A stretch of DNA of 61,657 bases, from assembly GCA_003049465.1 (NCBI GenBank), contig PYSS01000109.1:1-61657 (forward strand), in the 5' to 3' direction. Source of the DNA: Magnaporthiopsis rhizophila. Its lineage: Eukaryota > Ascomycota > Sordariomycetes > Magnaporthales > Magnaporthaceae. The notes beneath the pieces were generated by a model. It did no database searches. It worked only from the letters and a program-made list of their open reading frames with translations, and was not told the DNA's origin. Each line of letters starts with the position of its first letter. Position 1 is the stretch's first letter. Below are positions 1 through 10,767 of the stretch, piece by piece. Position numbers and translations under genes: made by a program.

Positions 1-648
1 GACAGGGGGTGCACTGACTTAACTTGTAATTATTTTGAGCACCGTTGTTTCTCTGGGAGGAAATGAACCCAGTCAAGCAGTAGTGCTAATGGGAAGGAAT
101 ACTTGCCGCCATCTTTGAAGGCATGGTACGTTCGCCCGTTCTCTACGCGGTACTGGAGGATGCTGGATATGATTGAAGTGCTACCGCCGCTGACGGAGTC
201 CTGTCATTCGTAAGTCATCACTTCGGTAAGAGCTGGCGCAGTTCCTAGGAGCTCTTCTCATAGCTACTTACTATGTCGAGCGCCGAGTCGGCGTCGTCGT
301 CGTCATCATCGGGCTTGATAGAGTTAAGGTGTTAGAGTGGACACGTATTAGCAGCTAGGACATCCATCCGCAATGCCCCGTAAACTAAACTCGTTTTTTA
401 AGGGGTAAATTAGAGCTCACATCTACCTCCAGCACGCTTCCGCCGCGTAATTGATGCGGTGGTCTCTGAGCTGCCAGAGGAGGAGTCTGGGCAGTAGCGG
501 GAGAGGTGGTGACTGCATCAGTAGCAGGAGGGGTGGCAGGGCTCGCTGGGCTCAGCAACCCCGCGGGGCCAGAAGGAGTCCCCGGCGCCGGTGGGGGATC
601 GGCAGCCGCCGGCGGGCTCGAAGGTTGCTTGGCGGCTTCGCCGGACAT
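1..648 (-). CDS. LaeA-like SAM-dependent methyltransferase, N-terminal part (cut by window edge)
   Basis: Three exons can be followed on the minus strand: 648-421, 313-272 and 200 downward, with introns GTGAGC..AG (314-420, containing a CTAATAC branch site) and GTAAGT..AG (201-271). The first exon encodes a Pro/Ala/Ser-rich leader, the second an acidic stretch (PDDDDDDADSALDI), and the third carries ILQYRVENGRTYHAFKDG followed by KYSFP. That string is the usual lead-in to the methyltransferase domain of the fungal LaeA/TAM-like family, whose members use S-adenosylmethionine and often affect secondary metabolism or development. The SAM-binding motifs themselves would lie beyond position 1. The third frame meets a TAA at 30-32, so either another intron starts before it or the copy is broken. 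An upstream in-frame ATG at 705 would add 19 residues; I prefer 648 because the extra part is not LaeA-like. The family call is fairly firm, the gene end is unknown. Confidence 0.6.
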
Positions 649-1152
649 GGTTCTGGGCTGCACGTTAGGGAATCGAAATATCGGTGAAATGTTCGGGGAT
701 GACAAAAAAAAAAGAAAGAAAGAAACCAGGTCGGTCGTGCCAGTGTCGATGGGCCCAGGGGCTGAATTGGAGAGAGAAAGGGGGAGAAAGTGGGGAGAGG
801 TCGAGCATTGACGACATCACCCCAAGAGAGGAGGGGCCGGCAAAAGCCGCACAGGAAAGGGTACGGAACAAATAAGCAAAAAAATAAAAATAAAATAAAA
901 ATAAAAGGAAGGGAAAAAAGCTTTTAATTGCGGGGAGCATGGGAACTCTATAACTTTACAGCATCCTCGGCGAAGGGAAACCACGGGGGTGGCCGGTGAG
1001 TCGGGCACATGAAATATGACGAAGGTTTTGTGCGATCAACCCAGCGCAGAGCCCAACTACGCCCGACAGTGGGTCACACAACATGGCACGGCGTGTTAAT
1101 GAGGCCGCACTGGCCGACAACAGGGCCCAGGCCAAATTTAAACTAAATCAAT

Positions 1153-1256
1153 AAAAAGAAAAAGAAAAAGAAAAAGAAAAAGAAAAAGAAAAAGAAAAAG
1201 AAAAAGAAAAAGAAAAAGAAAAAGAAAAAGAAAAAGAAAAAGAAAAAGAAAAAAAA
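1153..1256. repeat. (AAAAAG)n hexanucleotide microsatellite
   Basis: About sixteen nearly perfect tandem AAAAAG units followed by a short A run. It lies in the intergenic region and is likely length-polymorphic. Confidence 0.95.
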
Positions 1257-1571
1257 CATTCCGCTGTTAACTCGACAACGTTACCTTTCCGCAAGCATAG
1301 TGGTAAGGACATGGGGGCGGCAACAAGTGCCGCTTAACCGCTGAACCCCAGGAGCCGCCATATGCAAAGATGCTTTTTGCTTTTGCGGCAGTTTGGAAGC
1401 GAAAAGGCGCCGCGCATACCGCGCTTGGTGCATGGAAACATCGCCGACTAGGTCTTGCTTGATGCGTTCGCATTTTCACTTTCGATTTTTAAAAACAGGG
1501 GATGCTTTCTTTTTAATCTCTGAGGAAATAACTCGGCTTTTCTACGTGCACCCGGGCGGTGTTATTTAGCG

Positions 1572-1582
1572 GATATATAAAG
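1572..1582 (+). promoter_or_regulatory. TATA-like box of the small secreted protein gene
   Basis: The sequence GATATATAAAG lies about 180 bp upstream of the chosen ATG at 1753. A start site about 25-35 bp downstream of it would exclude the in-frame ATG at 1591, which supports the start at 1753. This is inferred from position only. Confidence 0.45.
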
Positions 1583-1752
1583 AAGCTATCATGGCGTACA
1601 TCATCACCGCATGTTCCTCCTTTCTCAGCACCCGGCGGCACTTTGACATTCCCTCACCACCAAACACTTTCGTTTTCTCCCACTACCCAACCCAACACCT
1701 TCGCTATTATCCAACACCCCAAGCACTCCTTTTTTTTTTCCCTCTCTTCAAA

Positions 1753-2383
1753 ATGGTTTCCGCCAAGTCTCTCGTCCTCCTCTTTGGAGCCGTCGCCCCC
1801 GCCGCTGTTATGGCGGCCCCGCCCGTCGCTGTTGCCGCCGACTTTGCTGCCGCTCCTCCCGTCGTCCAGGCCGCCCCCGGGATGGCCAACGTTCCCAACA
1901 CAGTTCCTAAAGAGGCGGCCCTTGTGAGGCGCGGTGACGGAACCCACGTCCAGTTCTGGAAGGAGGCCAACTTCCGGGGGGAGTCCATCTCCACCAACCT
2001 AAACCGCGGCAAGAACGCCTGCTGTAAGTTAAGAGCAGTCCCAGTATCCATAGGATTTTTTTTGGGGGATATCATGCAAAATGGCACTACTAATATTTTG
2101 TCATAAAAACGCAGATTCCTTCCGCGGCGATCGCTGGGGCACGTGGGACAGGGCCATCATGTCGGTCAACATTGTCTCGGGCGGATGGTGCAAACTCTAC
2201 GAGTTCGTAACCCACCCTTTCCGTTTTTTTGCGACCAAGTCTAAGAGAAAAACTAACGTTGATATTAGTGGCCCATCTTGCAACGGGAACTCCATTGGTC
2301 CCCTCAAGCCGAACTCCCCGGTCCAGGACCTGGCCGTCAACGGCTGGGCCCGTAGGGCTCAGTCCGTCTCTTGCACGGAATAA
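1753..2383 (+). CDS. Small secreted cysteine-containing protein, possibly beta/gamma-crystallin-like
   Basis: Exons 1753-2023, 2115-2202 and 2269-2383 join to a 157-residue protein. Introns are GTAAGT..GCAG (91 nt) and GTTCGT..TTAG (66 nt, with an AACTAAC branch site). Residues 1-21 form a secretion signal ending near VMAAPP. An Ala/Val/Pro-rich segment follows and ends in a dibasic VRRGDG site that could be a Kex2-type cleavage point. The mature part, from about residue 60, has four cysteines (NAC, GGWC, GPSC, VSC) and a W/G pattern (VQFWKEANFRGESI ... SGGWCKLYDGPSC) reminiscent of beta/gamma-crystallin or similar small beta-sandwich secreted proteins. No enzymatic motif is visible. The first exon is preceded by an in-frame ATG at 1591 that would hide the signal peptide, so I reject that start. 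It may act outside the cell, for instance in host or environment interaction, but the function is unknown. Confidence 0.78.
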
Positions 2384-2384
2384 A
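2379..2384 (+). terminator. AATAAA polyadenylation-like signal overlapping the stop codon
   Basis: AATAAA overlaps the TAA stop of the small secreted protein gene. It fits a short 3' UTR, although fungal poly(A) signals are loose. Confidence 0.4.
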
Positions 2385-2844
2385 CATGCACCAGAACTGG
2401 GTCTGCTTTTTTTTCCTTGGCTGGGAGTGCGGCGCATTCATGGGCAGGAGACTAAGAGCTGTTTTTATTCTTCCATGCTAGGTAGTTTAGCCAACCGATA
2501 GATCCCGGGCTCGTGATCGCCCTTGGATATCCCATTAAGAGTACGCCTCCTCATCGCAAGTGCCGAGTGCCACGAATACGGTGATGGTAACCAAGAAGAG
2601 GCCAGCACTAAATGTTTTTGCATTGCGTTGAGCCCGTTGATCGAATGCCGAACAGGAATCCCACGTAGGTTTGGCCGGACGACCTGTTACAGCTGGTGCC
2701 AGTATCGTCATAGGCCCGGGCGCGTCGTTGCTTCCCCGCCACAATGGCGGTGGCATGAAATGCGGCTCCGAAATTTGACCAGTGGCGCTGAAGGCCGTGT
2801 TTGGGCAGGGCAGGTCAGGGGCTCGCCTCCTGACTCCTGCCATT

Positions 2845-2896
<52 letters not shown>

Positions 2897-4414
2897 AAAA
2901 AAAGGGGGTTTCGGGGCACAGTCTGTCCATGTGCGGATTGGCCAGGTACCGCACTGTGCGGCACCACCTATGGGTCCCGTTGTCCTCCCCTCTGACGCCA
3001 CGCATCACCCCAAAAATCCTGTACCTGTGCTCCCCACCCTTGGTGCCTGGCGCCTGGCTGGTGCTGTGCCGGGATCCAGCGTGCGGCGACAATGGTCTGG
3101 GCTAGGCGGTCGTCGGTCTCAGCCCAGTGCTCGTCCGTTTGCTGAATGGTGTGGGATGTTCCTGACCGATGACTGATTGACAGACAGCCCGACAGATAGA
3201 CAACCACAGAAAAACAAAACAAAAGCCAATGCGCCAAAACATCAGATCAGGCGGACCAGGAACAGGACGATATCTGCCTTCTTGCTATTGCTATGCAAAA
3301 AAAGCCAGCTCGACCAGCTAAACTCCCATGTCAATCCAGCCGGCACAAGCACGCTCCGCCGGGCAGGGTATCCATGTGAACGGCATGCGCCGGCGCTTCT
3401 TTCCTGTTGGGTCCAGCAGGCCGTGTTTATGGTGTGTGTGGATGTGGGGTGCAACGCGGGCAGGCGAGCGTTCTCACTCGTCCGAGTCTGGTGGTTCTGG
3501 TCTTGTCTGGCTGCCCGGGCCTGGCACGGAGGTGGGGACGGGCTCGCTGCATCACCACAGCTTGAACAGGGGTCTGTTTTTTTTTTTCTTCCTTTTATTC
3601 ACCCCCTAGTCTCCTTTCCGTTTTGGCGGCCGTTCTGCCTGCGCCCCATCTGGTCCTGCCCTTTTCGTCTTTTTCAAAGCCGCCCGCCCCCCTCACGCTC
3701 CTTTTTTTCGACTCCTCTTTTTTTTTTTCTCCCCTTCTCTTCCCAGCCGTGATCGCCAGTCTCCCGCTTATCCCGAGACTGCCCTCTTTCCCCTCCCACT
3801 CCTCCTTTTTTTTCCTTCCCTTCGCCTCTTCTTTTTCTTCTCACCGCAGTCATTCCCTTGGAAAAACCCATTAATCCCACCTTTTGAGCCCATTCGGACC
3901 CCGTCACTCATTCCGGGCGTCCATTACCTTCCTTTGGCTTAAACAGCTTGACGACGACCATCTCTTTTTGGAGGTTCCACCCGCTCGCGAACCGGCCCCC
4001 CGGTAGTCGACGTAGTTGTTCGAACCTGCCCCGTAGCCCGTCGCTCCCTTGAGGCAAGGACCACACTCCTTCAGCACGTTCCCTTAGCATCGCCATTGAG
4101 GCTTTTTATGAGATCGACGGTCGACGATTTCGCGTAAGCTTCTGGGACCCGAACTGTCTGGGGCCACGCGACGACAACGACCGACCAACCCGAAGCATAC
4201 TGTCGCAACCACATCACCTTATCAACATCCCTACACCAACACGCTCGATTTGCTGGATCTCTCGAGGTTTAATCGGTTGATATTGTGCCCGTATCATATC
4301 CTTTCGGGGCGTCTCTCGTCGTCTCCCCTCATCCCATATTGCTAGGACGCTGTTGGCATACAGCATCCCTTTCAATCCGCCACACACCCACTCATCCTCC
4401 TCGACGCGCCCGAA
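2384..4414. other. Long intergenic region and probable leader of the homeobox gene
   Basis: No credible exon was found. It contains a 47-nt poly-A run, scattered T runs and strong C/T tracts from about 3580 to 3860. Long leaders with pyrimidine tracts are common upstream of fungal developmental regulators, so part of this may be 5' UTR. Confidence 0.45.
2848..2894. repeat. Poly-A homopolymer of 47 nt
   Basis: Uninterrupted A run, followed by a G and eight more A before a GGGGG. The length should be treated as uncertain because homopolymers are error-prone. Confidence 0.95.
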
Positions 4415-6474
4415 ATGGCCACCGAGGTCGACATGCCGCTGGGCGTTCACTCGCTCGGCGGTGAGCTGGCACCCATCAAGGTCGAGGACGCCAACAATGG
4501 CGGCGCGGACTCGTCCATCCCCACCCCCGTCTCGGCCGTGCCCAACAAGTCCAACCAGACGCCTTCGCCCTCGGCCTCGGGCTCGACCCCTCAGTCCTCG
4601 GCCTCTCGCCGCCCGCCTCGCAAAAGCACCCTGACCCAGCAGCAGAAGAACCAGAAGCGCCAGCGCGCCACTCAGGATCAGCTCACAACGCTGGAGATGG
4701 AGTTCAACAAGAACCCTACCCCCGCAGCACCCGTTCGCGAGAGGATTGCCGAGGAGATCAACATGACCGAGAGGTCTGTCCAGATCTGGTTCCAGAACAG
4801 GTGAGCGATTCGTTCAAACAAAAGGTGGCTGGCGGTGTGGGATGAACAAGGTTCGCAGTTAGCTAACGCGCAATGGGGTCTTAGACGTGCCAAGATAAAG
4901 TTGATGGCCAAGAAGAGCCTGGAGACTGGCGAGGACATCGACAGTATTCCCGAGTCGATGCGCGCTTACCTGGCGATGCAAGCCATGGAGTCCGGCAAGG
5001 GCTTCCCTGGTGCTTTCCTCGGACGCGGAATGATGCCCTATGGCCAGAGCAGCATGCTCATGCCTGGGGAGCAGGGAGGCCCGAGCAAAGTTTGTAAGTG
5101 CACGACGAGATGGAAGATCCAGAGGAGACGGCGCCTGGGTTCAATCTGCGAGCCATGGCCATGCTAACACGCTGGATAACAGTGATCCACCATCTGACCT
5201 GCCGCTCTCTGAGCATCGGCAAGTGGACACGCGTGGGCCAGAACACGATGGATCTGATCGTCTTCTACTCGCCCGACAAGTGCACCATGACGTACTACAT
5301 CAACAATGAGCAGGCCGGGTACAAGATCGAGTACCATTTCTCGTGCATCAAGAGCATCTGCGTCGAGAACAGCGACGACCCGAGCAAGTTCGGTGGCATC
5401 GTCATCGAGCTCAACCGGCCGCCTAGCTTCTTCATGGATCAGTCGCCGACCTCGAACGGTTTCTTCCAGTGCGGTGACTTCACCGAAGACCAGCAGGCGT
5501 CTCAGTGCATGGTCCACCACCTCGGCGGAAACCCCAAGGTCCTCAGCGGCCAGCTCGCCAAGCTGGTCTCGCTCGAGTCCTTCATGAACCGCCACAACCC
5601 CATGCAGTTCGCCGACCCCATGGCCCACCAGATGCCCGTGTCCGCCCCCGTCTCGCCGACCAACCGCCCGTCTTCGCAGCCCAACTTTGCCCAGCCTCAT
5701 GTGGGCATGTTCCAGGAGTCTCAGTGGGGTATCACGGGTGTTCATCCCGGCATGCGCGGGCCGGGTCACAAGAGGCAGCGTAGTCGGTCCGTGCCGCTCG
5801 CCGTCGACTTCTCCATGCTGCAGACACCGATGCCGTCCTTTTACATCCAGCACCCCGGCGAGTCGCAGGCCCAGCCCCACAGCCCCGGCATCTTCTCGCC
5901 TGTTCCGCAGACGCCGCACCCCATGGGTCCCGCAGGACCTGGCCTCCGCATCGACACCCAGGCCGGCTTCGGCTTGGACATGCGCCAGTACCCCATGTCG
6001 GCAACCACAGCCCCGTCTCCGTCCGAGTACAACAGCCCTGGGTTCTTCCCCCAGGGTCCGGAAAACACGCCGCTACCGGCATCGAGCTTCAACACGCCGT
6101 ACAGCAGCACTTTCCTGTCGCCCATGATGAACGCCACGAACCTCTCGGTGCCCCAGTCCGTCTCGCCCATCTCGTTCGGGGGCGCCGACCCGGCCATCGT
6201 CGACCAGTCGCCCCCGCTCGGCATGCTGGGCCGCAGCTCTTCGGCAGACATCTACCCGATGCAAGGCGGCGATTCGTCAGCCATATCCGACGACGGCACC
6301 GGCCTGAACGAGATGTACTCGAAGCACACGCTCAACCTGCCCATGCACCCGCATTCGCCCGCATTTGCCGAGCCTAGCCAAACCGAGCTGGATATGAACC
6401 AGCTTGTGCACTTCGACCACGTCGATCCCGCCAGCCTTTCACCCGAGAGCGTCCACCACGGCGCTCCTCAGTGA
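4415..6474 (+). CDS. HTF1: Homeobox transcription factor (HTF1/HOX2 type)
   Basis: Exons 4415-4800, 4885-5093 and 5183-6474 give a 628-residue protein. The introns are 84 nt (GTGAGC..TTAG) and 89 nt (GTAAGT..ACAG). Residues about 80-139 form a homeodomain with the recognition-helix signature VQIWFQNRRAKIK; the first intron splits an Arg codon inside it. Directly after comes a stretch found in fungal HTF1-type proteins (KKSLETGEDIDSIPESM), then a conserved region with YINNEQAGYKIEYHF and a long Pro/Ser/Met-rich C-terminal part with no other domain. Homeobox proteins bind DNA in the nucleus. The HTF1 members studied in Magnaporthe and Fusarium are needed for conidium formation on conidiophores. 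The homeodomain is certain; the HTF1 assignment is from recall of the flanking motif and is probable. The gene stands alone with long flanking regions, typical of a tightly regulated developmental gene. Confidence 0.88.
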
Positions 6475-8744
6475 GAGGATGGGAGGGCTCGAACGGGGGA
6501 CGGCCGCGTTGCCAACAGCAGAGCGCCTTTTTTATATGATGAGCTCCCTCACTCCGCGCTCATCGTACTTGGTGCGACATGTGGTTGTGATTGATTTGGA
6601 CAGGAAATGACATATATACCCATCTGGCGCTATTTATACAACGGGGACAGGGTTCTGGACCTTTATTTTTTTCTTATCTTTTTTTTCTCCCCTCGTGTTT
6701 GCCATCTCGTTCTCATTTCCTTGATGCGTTGCAAAAAAACTCTTGGCGTTCTTTGGATTTCTTTGGCCATCGCGTCGGCCGCTTGTTGGCCACTGCCCCG
6801 TCCTCCCGTACACCAAGTCTCCCTGTCCAGTCGTGTTCCTGTTGCACTATTTGTGGATAGGCGCGCTCTGGGACCATCATGTTTTCGCGTTTTGTTTTTC
6901 GTTTCATTTGTGTGGCATGATTTCCTTTTTTGCATGACGATACCTCTCCCTCTTTTTCGGCTCTCGATCATGCGTGTCTGGCACAAGCGGTCGTTCCCGG
7001 TTCTTAGTCGATCTTCTTGGTGCCTGGCGTGTATCGGTCGTTTGTCGTCTCTTTGGCTTTGTGCTTTTCTTTTCTTTTCTTCCTTCTTTCTCCTTTCTCC
7101 TTTCTCCTTTTTCTTGAATCCCCGGTTCTTGCCTTGTCCCCTGCTTCTGGGGGACATGGCTTGGCCTCTGCAGACTCGGGATTGGTCGAATCTGACCTTT
7201 GCCTGGGCCGGCGACACCTAATATCTATTGGTCCAGTACATTTTGCCGAGCCAATTGGATCTTCCCTCTGGCTCTGGATATTTTGTGTGGCACACTCGGA
7301 CAAGAACCTGCGGCCCAACAATGAAAACGAGGGCTCCAGGCCGATTTTCCAACCTCAACTTTTACACTTCCATTTGTCAATTGTTCTTTTTTTTTTTTTA
7401 TCTGTTTTCCTGCTGAGCACTCCCCCCACTCTGGTCTTCGGGTGGCTGGCAGCTGGATATGCGTTGGGGAAGCCCGGGAGGGTTGGGGTGTTCTCTAGTA
7501 GATTTATATCTGGGCATAAAACATAAATCTTTGACCTCCCGGCCTGCCATGGACGAGTTGAAGTGCGAACGAGAAATACCTGGTTGTGACTTGTGTCGTC
7601 GCCTGAGGTTTTGAGAGAACCGTACCTGGGTAACTTGAAGATGCGGGATCCTGTCCGCTCTCCCGATTCACCCGGTAGAGGCATCATCATGGGGAAAACA
7701 AAAGACGGGCCGATAAAGACGCCAGAATCATCGGTACTTGGAAGAAGCCCCATGGCGGATTCTGTCGTTTTCCCCCGTGTTCCCACTTTTGGAGGCCCAT
7801 TTCACCGCCGGCCCGGTTTTTAGGGCGACGACATCGTGTCTTTCCAGTTGTGCTTAGGTTCAGTTTGCAAACCGCTGATCACCTCAACCCTGCACGGTAT
7901 ATCCTGCGAAAGGGATCAGCCCTCGAAGCTTGCCAGGCAGAAGACAAAGACGACGAACAACAGGGTCCGTTTCGGACAAAGAATCCAAAGGTCAACAAAC
8001 CCTCAGGTAACGATGGATGACTGCCGCGTCTACCGTGGGTGGGCCATGCGTTCCTGCTCTTCGGCAAACTTAAATCTGCCAAGACGAGGAAAAAGGTAAC
8101 CCAACGGCGGGCGGACTTGGGGTGCAATGCTGGGGTTTCCCCACGTTCACGTTAAATGGTACTGCTGCCCTACGGGCATAAAGGCCCATAATTCTGAGTA
8201 ATTTGCTTCTTTTCTTTTTTCTTTTTCTTTTTTCCCCCTTATTTTTTAACTGGCACGAACGGCACTTTGCACTTCTCCCGACCCCTTTTTGAATGCATTT
8301 GGCCGCACTACCTCGAAGCCTGCCCCGCTGGATCGGCCCTTTGAGGATCATTCCGCGCGAGAGTAACCCTGGTAGCTTTAAAAAAAGATCTTCTATTTCC
8401 GACGATCCAATCTGATGTGTGTAAGTTGCAAATATGGGGAGCTAAAAAAATTTTGGTTTTTTTTTTTTTGTCGGCGATATGGGAGCACCCTTTTGCATAC
8501 GCCGACCCTGGGGGGCACGCCAGTGGCGCGAGTCGTCCAATGGGTGATGGGATGAGATGGGACTGTAACACCCATAATGGATAAGCAGAAGTGAGGGGGG
8601 GAGGAGCGCGGCATTGCGTTGTCCTCGGGAAGGTACAAATAAGTTGAGGCTACCTTCCCGCTCTCCCCGCCTGGCGTATGTAGGTACCCGGGGATCTACC
8701 TACCGGGCAGTGTGGTAGTGCCATCAGCCCCTTTCAGCAGGACG
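6475..8744. other. Intergenic region after the homeobox gene
   Basis: No gene is recognised. It has T-rich and C/T-rich stretches (about 6660-6700, 7060-7115, 7385-7400, 8210-8250) and frequent stops in all frames. The first several hundred bases may be 3' UTR of the homeobox gene. Confidence 0.45.
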
Positions 8745-10327
8745 ATGACGGCGATGGAGAAACACGGCCAGGATGATGTATTTGCCGCCGCCGCCGACAG
8801 TCTTCCCAGCAGCAGCAGCAACTGCAGCAGCAGCCCGTAGACAGGCGACGGCTGTACCGCAAGATTGACTGGCGCGTCATGCCGCTCATGTTCCTGTGCT
8901 TCCTGCTCCAGTTCCTCGACAAGGTCTCGCTCAACTACAGCAACGTCATGGGCCTGCAGCGCGACCTGGGCATGGGCGGGCAGGACTTCAGCTGGCTGGC
9001 CACGTCCTTCTTCGTCGCCTTCGTGGCCGCCGAGATGCCGCAGGCCTACCTCCTGCAGCGGTTCCCCGTCTCGCGCGTGCTGGGGTGCAACGTCGCGCTC
9101 TGGGGCCTGCTGCTGTGCTGCAGCGCCGCCGCCCGCTCGTTCCGCGGCCTGCTCGCCGTGCGCATACTGCTGGGCGCCGCCGAGTCCTGCATCTCGCCCG
9201 CGCTCGTGCTCGTCACCAGCACCTGGTACACCAAGCGGCAGGCGTGCCCGCGCACCGGCGTGTGGTTCTGCGGCGTGGGCACGGGTCAGATCCTGGGTGG
9301 GCTCATCAGCTTCGCCGCGCAGCACGGCCCGTCGTCGTCGTCGTCGTCCGGGTTTGCCAGCTGGCGCACCATGTTCGTGACCATCGGCGCTTTTAACTTG
9401 TTGGTCGCGGCCGCGGTGCTGCTCTTCCTCCCGGCGTCCGTCGACGACGCCGCCTTCCTCTCGCCCGAGGAGAAGGACCACGTGCACGCGCTCCTGGCGC
9501 TCGACCAGGGCGCCAACGGCCGCCGCAGCCTGCTCCGCGGCGCCGCCGTGCTCGAGGCGCTGGCCGACCCGGCCATCTGGCTGCTGGCGCTGACGCTGGC
9601 GCTGACGGCCGTCCCCGCGGGTGCCATCGTCACCTTCAGCGCCACCCTCATCGGCGGCTTCGGCTACTCCCCCAAGGAGGCGGCGCTGCTCAACATGCCG
9701 CAGGGCGCCGTGTCCATCTTCGCCACGCTGCTGGGCACGTTTGCGGTGCTGTACAGAGGCGGTGACGTCGTCCCGCGCTGGCTGAGCATCGTGCTGCTCA
9801 TGGTGCCGACCATCACCGGCGGCGCCCTCATGTCCTTCTTCCCCGGCAGGGCCGGCGCGCTGGCCGGTATCTACCTGATCAACTTCACCACCGCCCCGGC
9901 CGCGCTGGTGTACAGCCTCGTCGGGGCGAACACGTCCGGGTACACTAAGAAGGTGACGGCGAACGCGCTCATGCAGGTGGGATTTGGCCTTGCCAACATT
10001 ATTGGTCCTCAGGTCAGTTTTTTTTTTTTGTAATCAATATTCCATTCTTTTTCGCTAACGCATCAACAACCCTCCCCCAAGACCTTCCGAAGCAACGAGG
10101 CACCCGGATACATCAGCGCCAAGATCACCATCCTCGCCTCTGACGCCGCGGCCGTCGTGGCCGTCGTGCTGCTGCGCCTCCTGTACGGCCGCCGGAACCG
10201 CCGCACCAGGGCGGCGCGCGAGGCGCAGCTGGCCAGCGTCGCGAGCGGCGAGACGGCCGTGGCTAGCCTGATTGAGGACGAGGACTTGACTGACCTCAAG
10301 AATCCTGCCTTTCGATACGTTTACTAG
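8745..10327 (+). CDS. MFS permease of the Dal5/allantoate (anion:cation symporter) family
   Basis: The solid part is 8879-10012 plus 10082-10327 (69-nt intron with a GCTAAC branch), encoding 459 residues from the internal ATG at 8879. The sequence RRRLYRKIDWRVMPLM followed by QFLDKVSLNYSNVMG is the classic start of helix 1 in Dal5-type carriers, and the tail FRYVY is their usual C-terminus. About 11-12 membrane helices follow. These plasma-membrane proteins import small anionic or nitrogen compounds such as allantoate, nicotinate or pantothenate; the substrate here is unknown. The N-terminus is problematic. A good start, MTAMEKHGQDDVF at 8745, is in another frame and hits TAG inside a CAG/AGC repeat. 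A 50-nt intron (GTATTT..GCAG, about 8778-8827) would join it in frame to QQPVDRRRLYRK. Otherwise there is a frameshift in the repeat. Base composition is strongly GC-rich. Confidence 0.82.
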
Positions 10328-10767
10328 GGGAGGGTGACTGGTTTGGATCTGGCTTTTTGGGTGGGTTGCGCTCGAGTAATCGGCAGAGGCGCCAGACTAT
10401 ACTTGGCCTGGAGAAGCGGGCGAGTGGCGTCACTTGGGTTGCTCAAACTCCAGCAAGCAAATCTCTCAAGATCAGTATCGCCTTCATGTGGTGTGCCAGT
10501 CCCTAAAAGTTTCCATGTCGCCGTCCAAGTCTTCCTCATGTCCTTTCCAATCCCAATCCTCGCGTATGCCTCTTCAGCCGCCACCAGTCGCCGGAACACC
10601 TTGTCATCTTCCTGCTGGTGTGTTGATGGAATGCCTGCCAAGCGAGAAGAAAGACGGGTGCTGGCTTCTTTCGTAGCCCCTGTATCCTCCATAGCCTTTT
10701 GGACCCGGCCAAAAGCAAGGCCGTACTTGTAGACGCGATGTAATGCTGCAACACCATGGACGTGCAT
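10324..10767 (-). CDS. Hypothetical protein, 3' part of a possible gene
   Basis: An open frame of 147 residues on the minus strand has protein-like composition: alternating charged and hydrophobic residues (KVFRRLVAAEEAYARIGIGKD, shortened: RRLVAAEEAYARIG), and a Trp-rich stretch WTATWKLLGTG ... CWSLSNP. It can be read upstream for some further codons (IELEPRD before the Met) until a stop, so an upstream exon ending at a CTAG acceptor near 10815 is plausible. Its stop overlaps the stop of the convergent MFS permease by 4 nt. Codon use is less GC-biased than in neighbouring genes. I do not recognise a family and no domain or active site is visible. It could be a genuine lowly expressed gene or a chance open frame. 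Confidence 0.33.
   Translation of the reverse strand: MHVHGVAALHRVYKYGLAFGRVQKAMEDTGATKEASTRLSSRLAGIPSTHQQEDDKVFRRLVAAEEAYARIGIGKDMRKTWTATWKLLGTGTPHEGDTDLERFACWSLSNPSDATRPLLQAKYSLAPLPITRAQPTQKARSKPVTLP

Larger units (their letters stand above)
706..1752. other. Intergenic region between divergent genes
   Basis: No coding exon is recognisable. The segment holds A-rich runs near 703-720 and 877-906, a long AAAAAG hexamer repeat, a TATA-like box and a pyrimidine-rich leader just before the secreted-protein gene (about 1640-1750). Confidence 0.5.

Noticed and set aside
1591..1752. In-frame upstream start for the small secreted protein
   Set aside because: It would bury the signal peptide and lies too close to the TATA-like box.
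2535..3092. 185-residue minus-strand open frame
   Set aside because: Contains a poly-Phe run from the poly-A homopolymer; no protein-like features elsewhere.
8696..9487. 263-residue minus-strand open frame
   Set aside because: Antisense to the Dal5-like permease; Arg/Glu/Ala-rich as expected from high GC.
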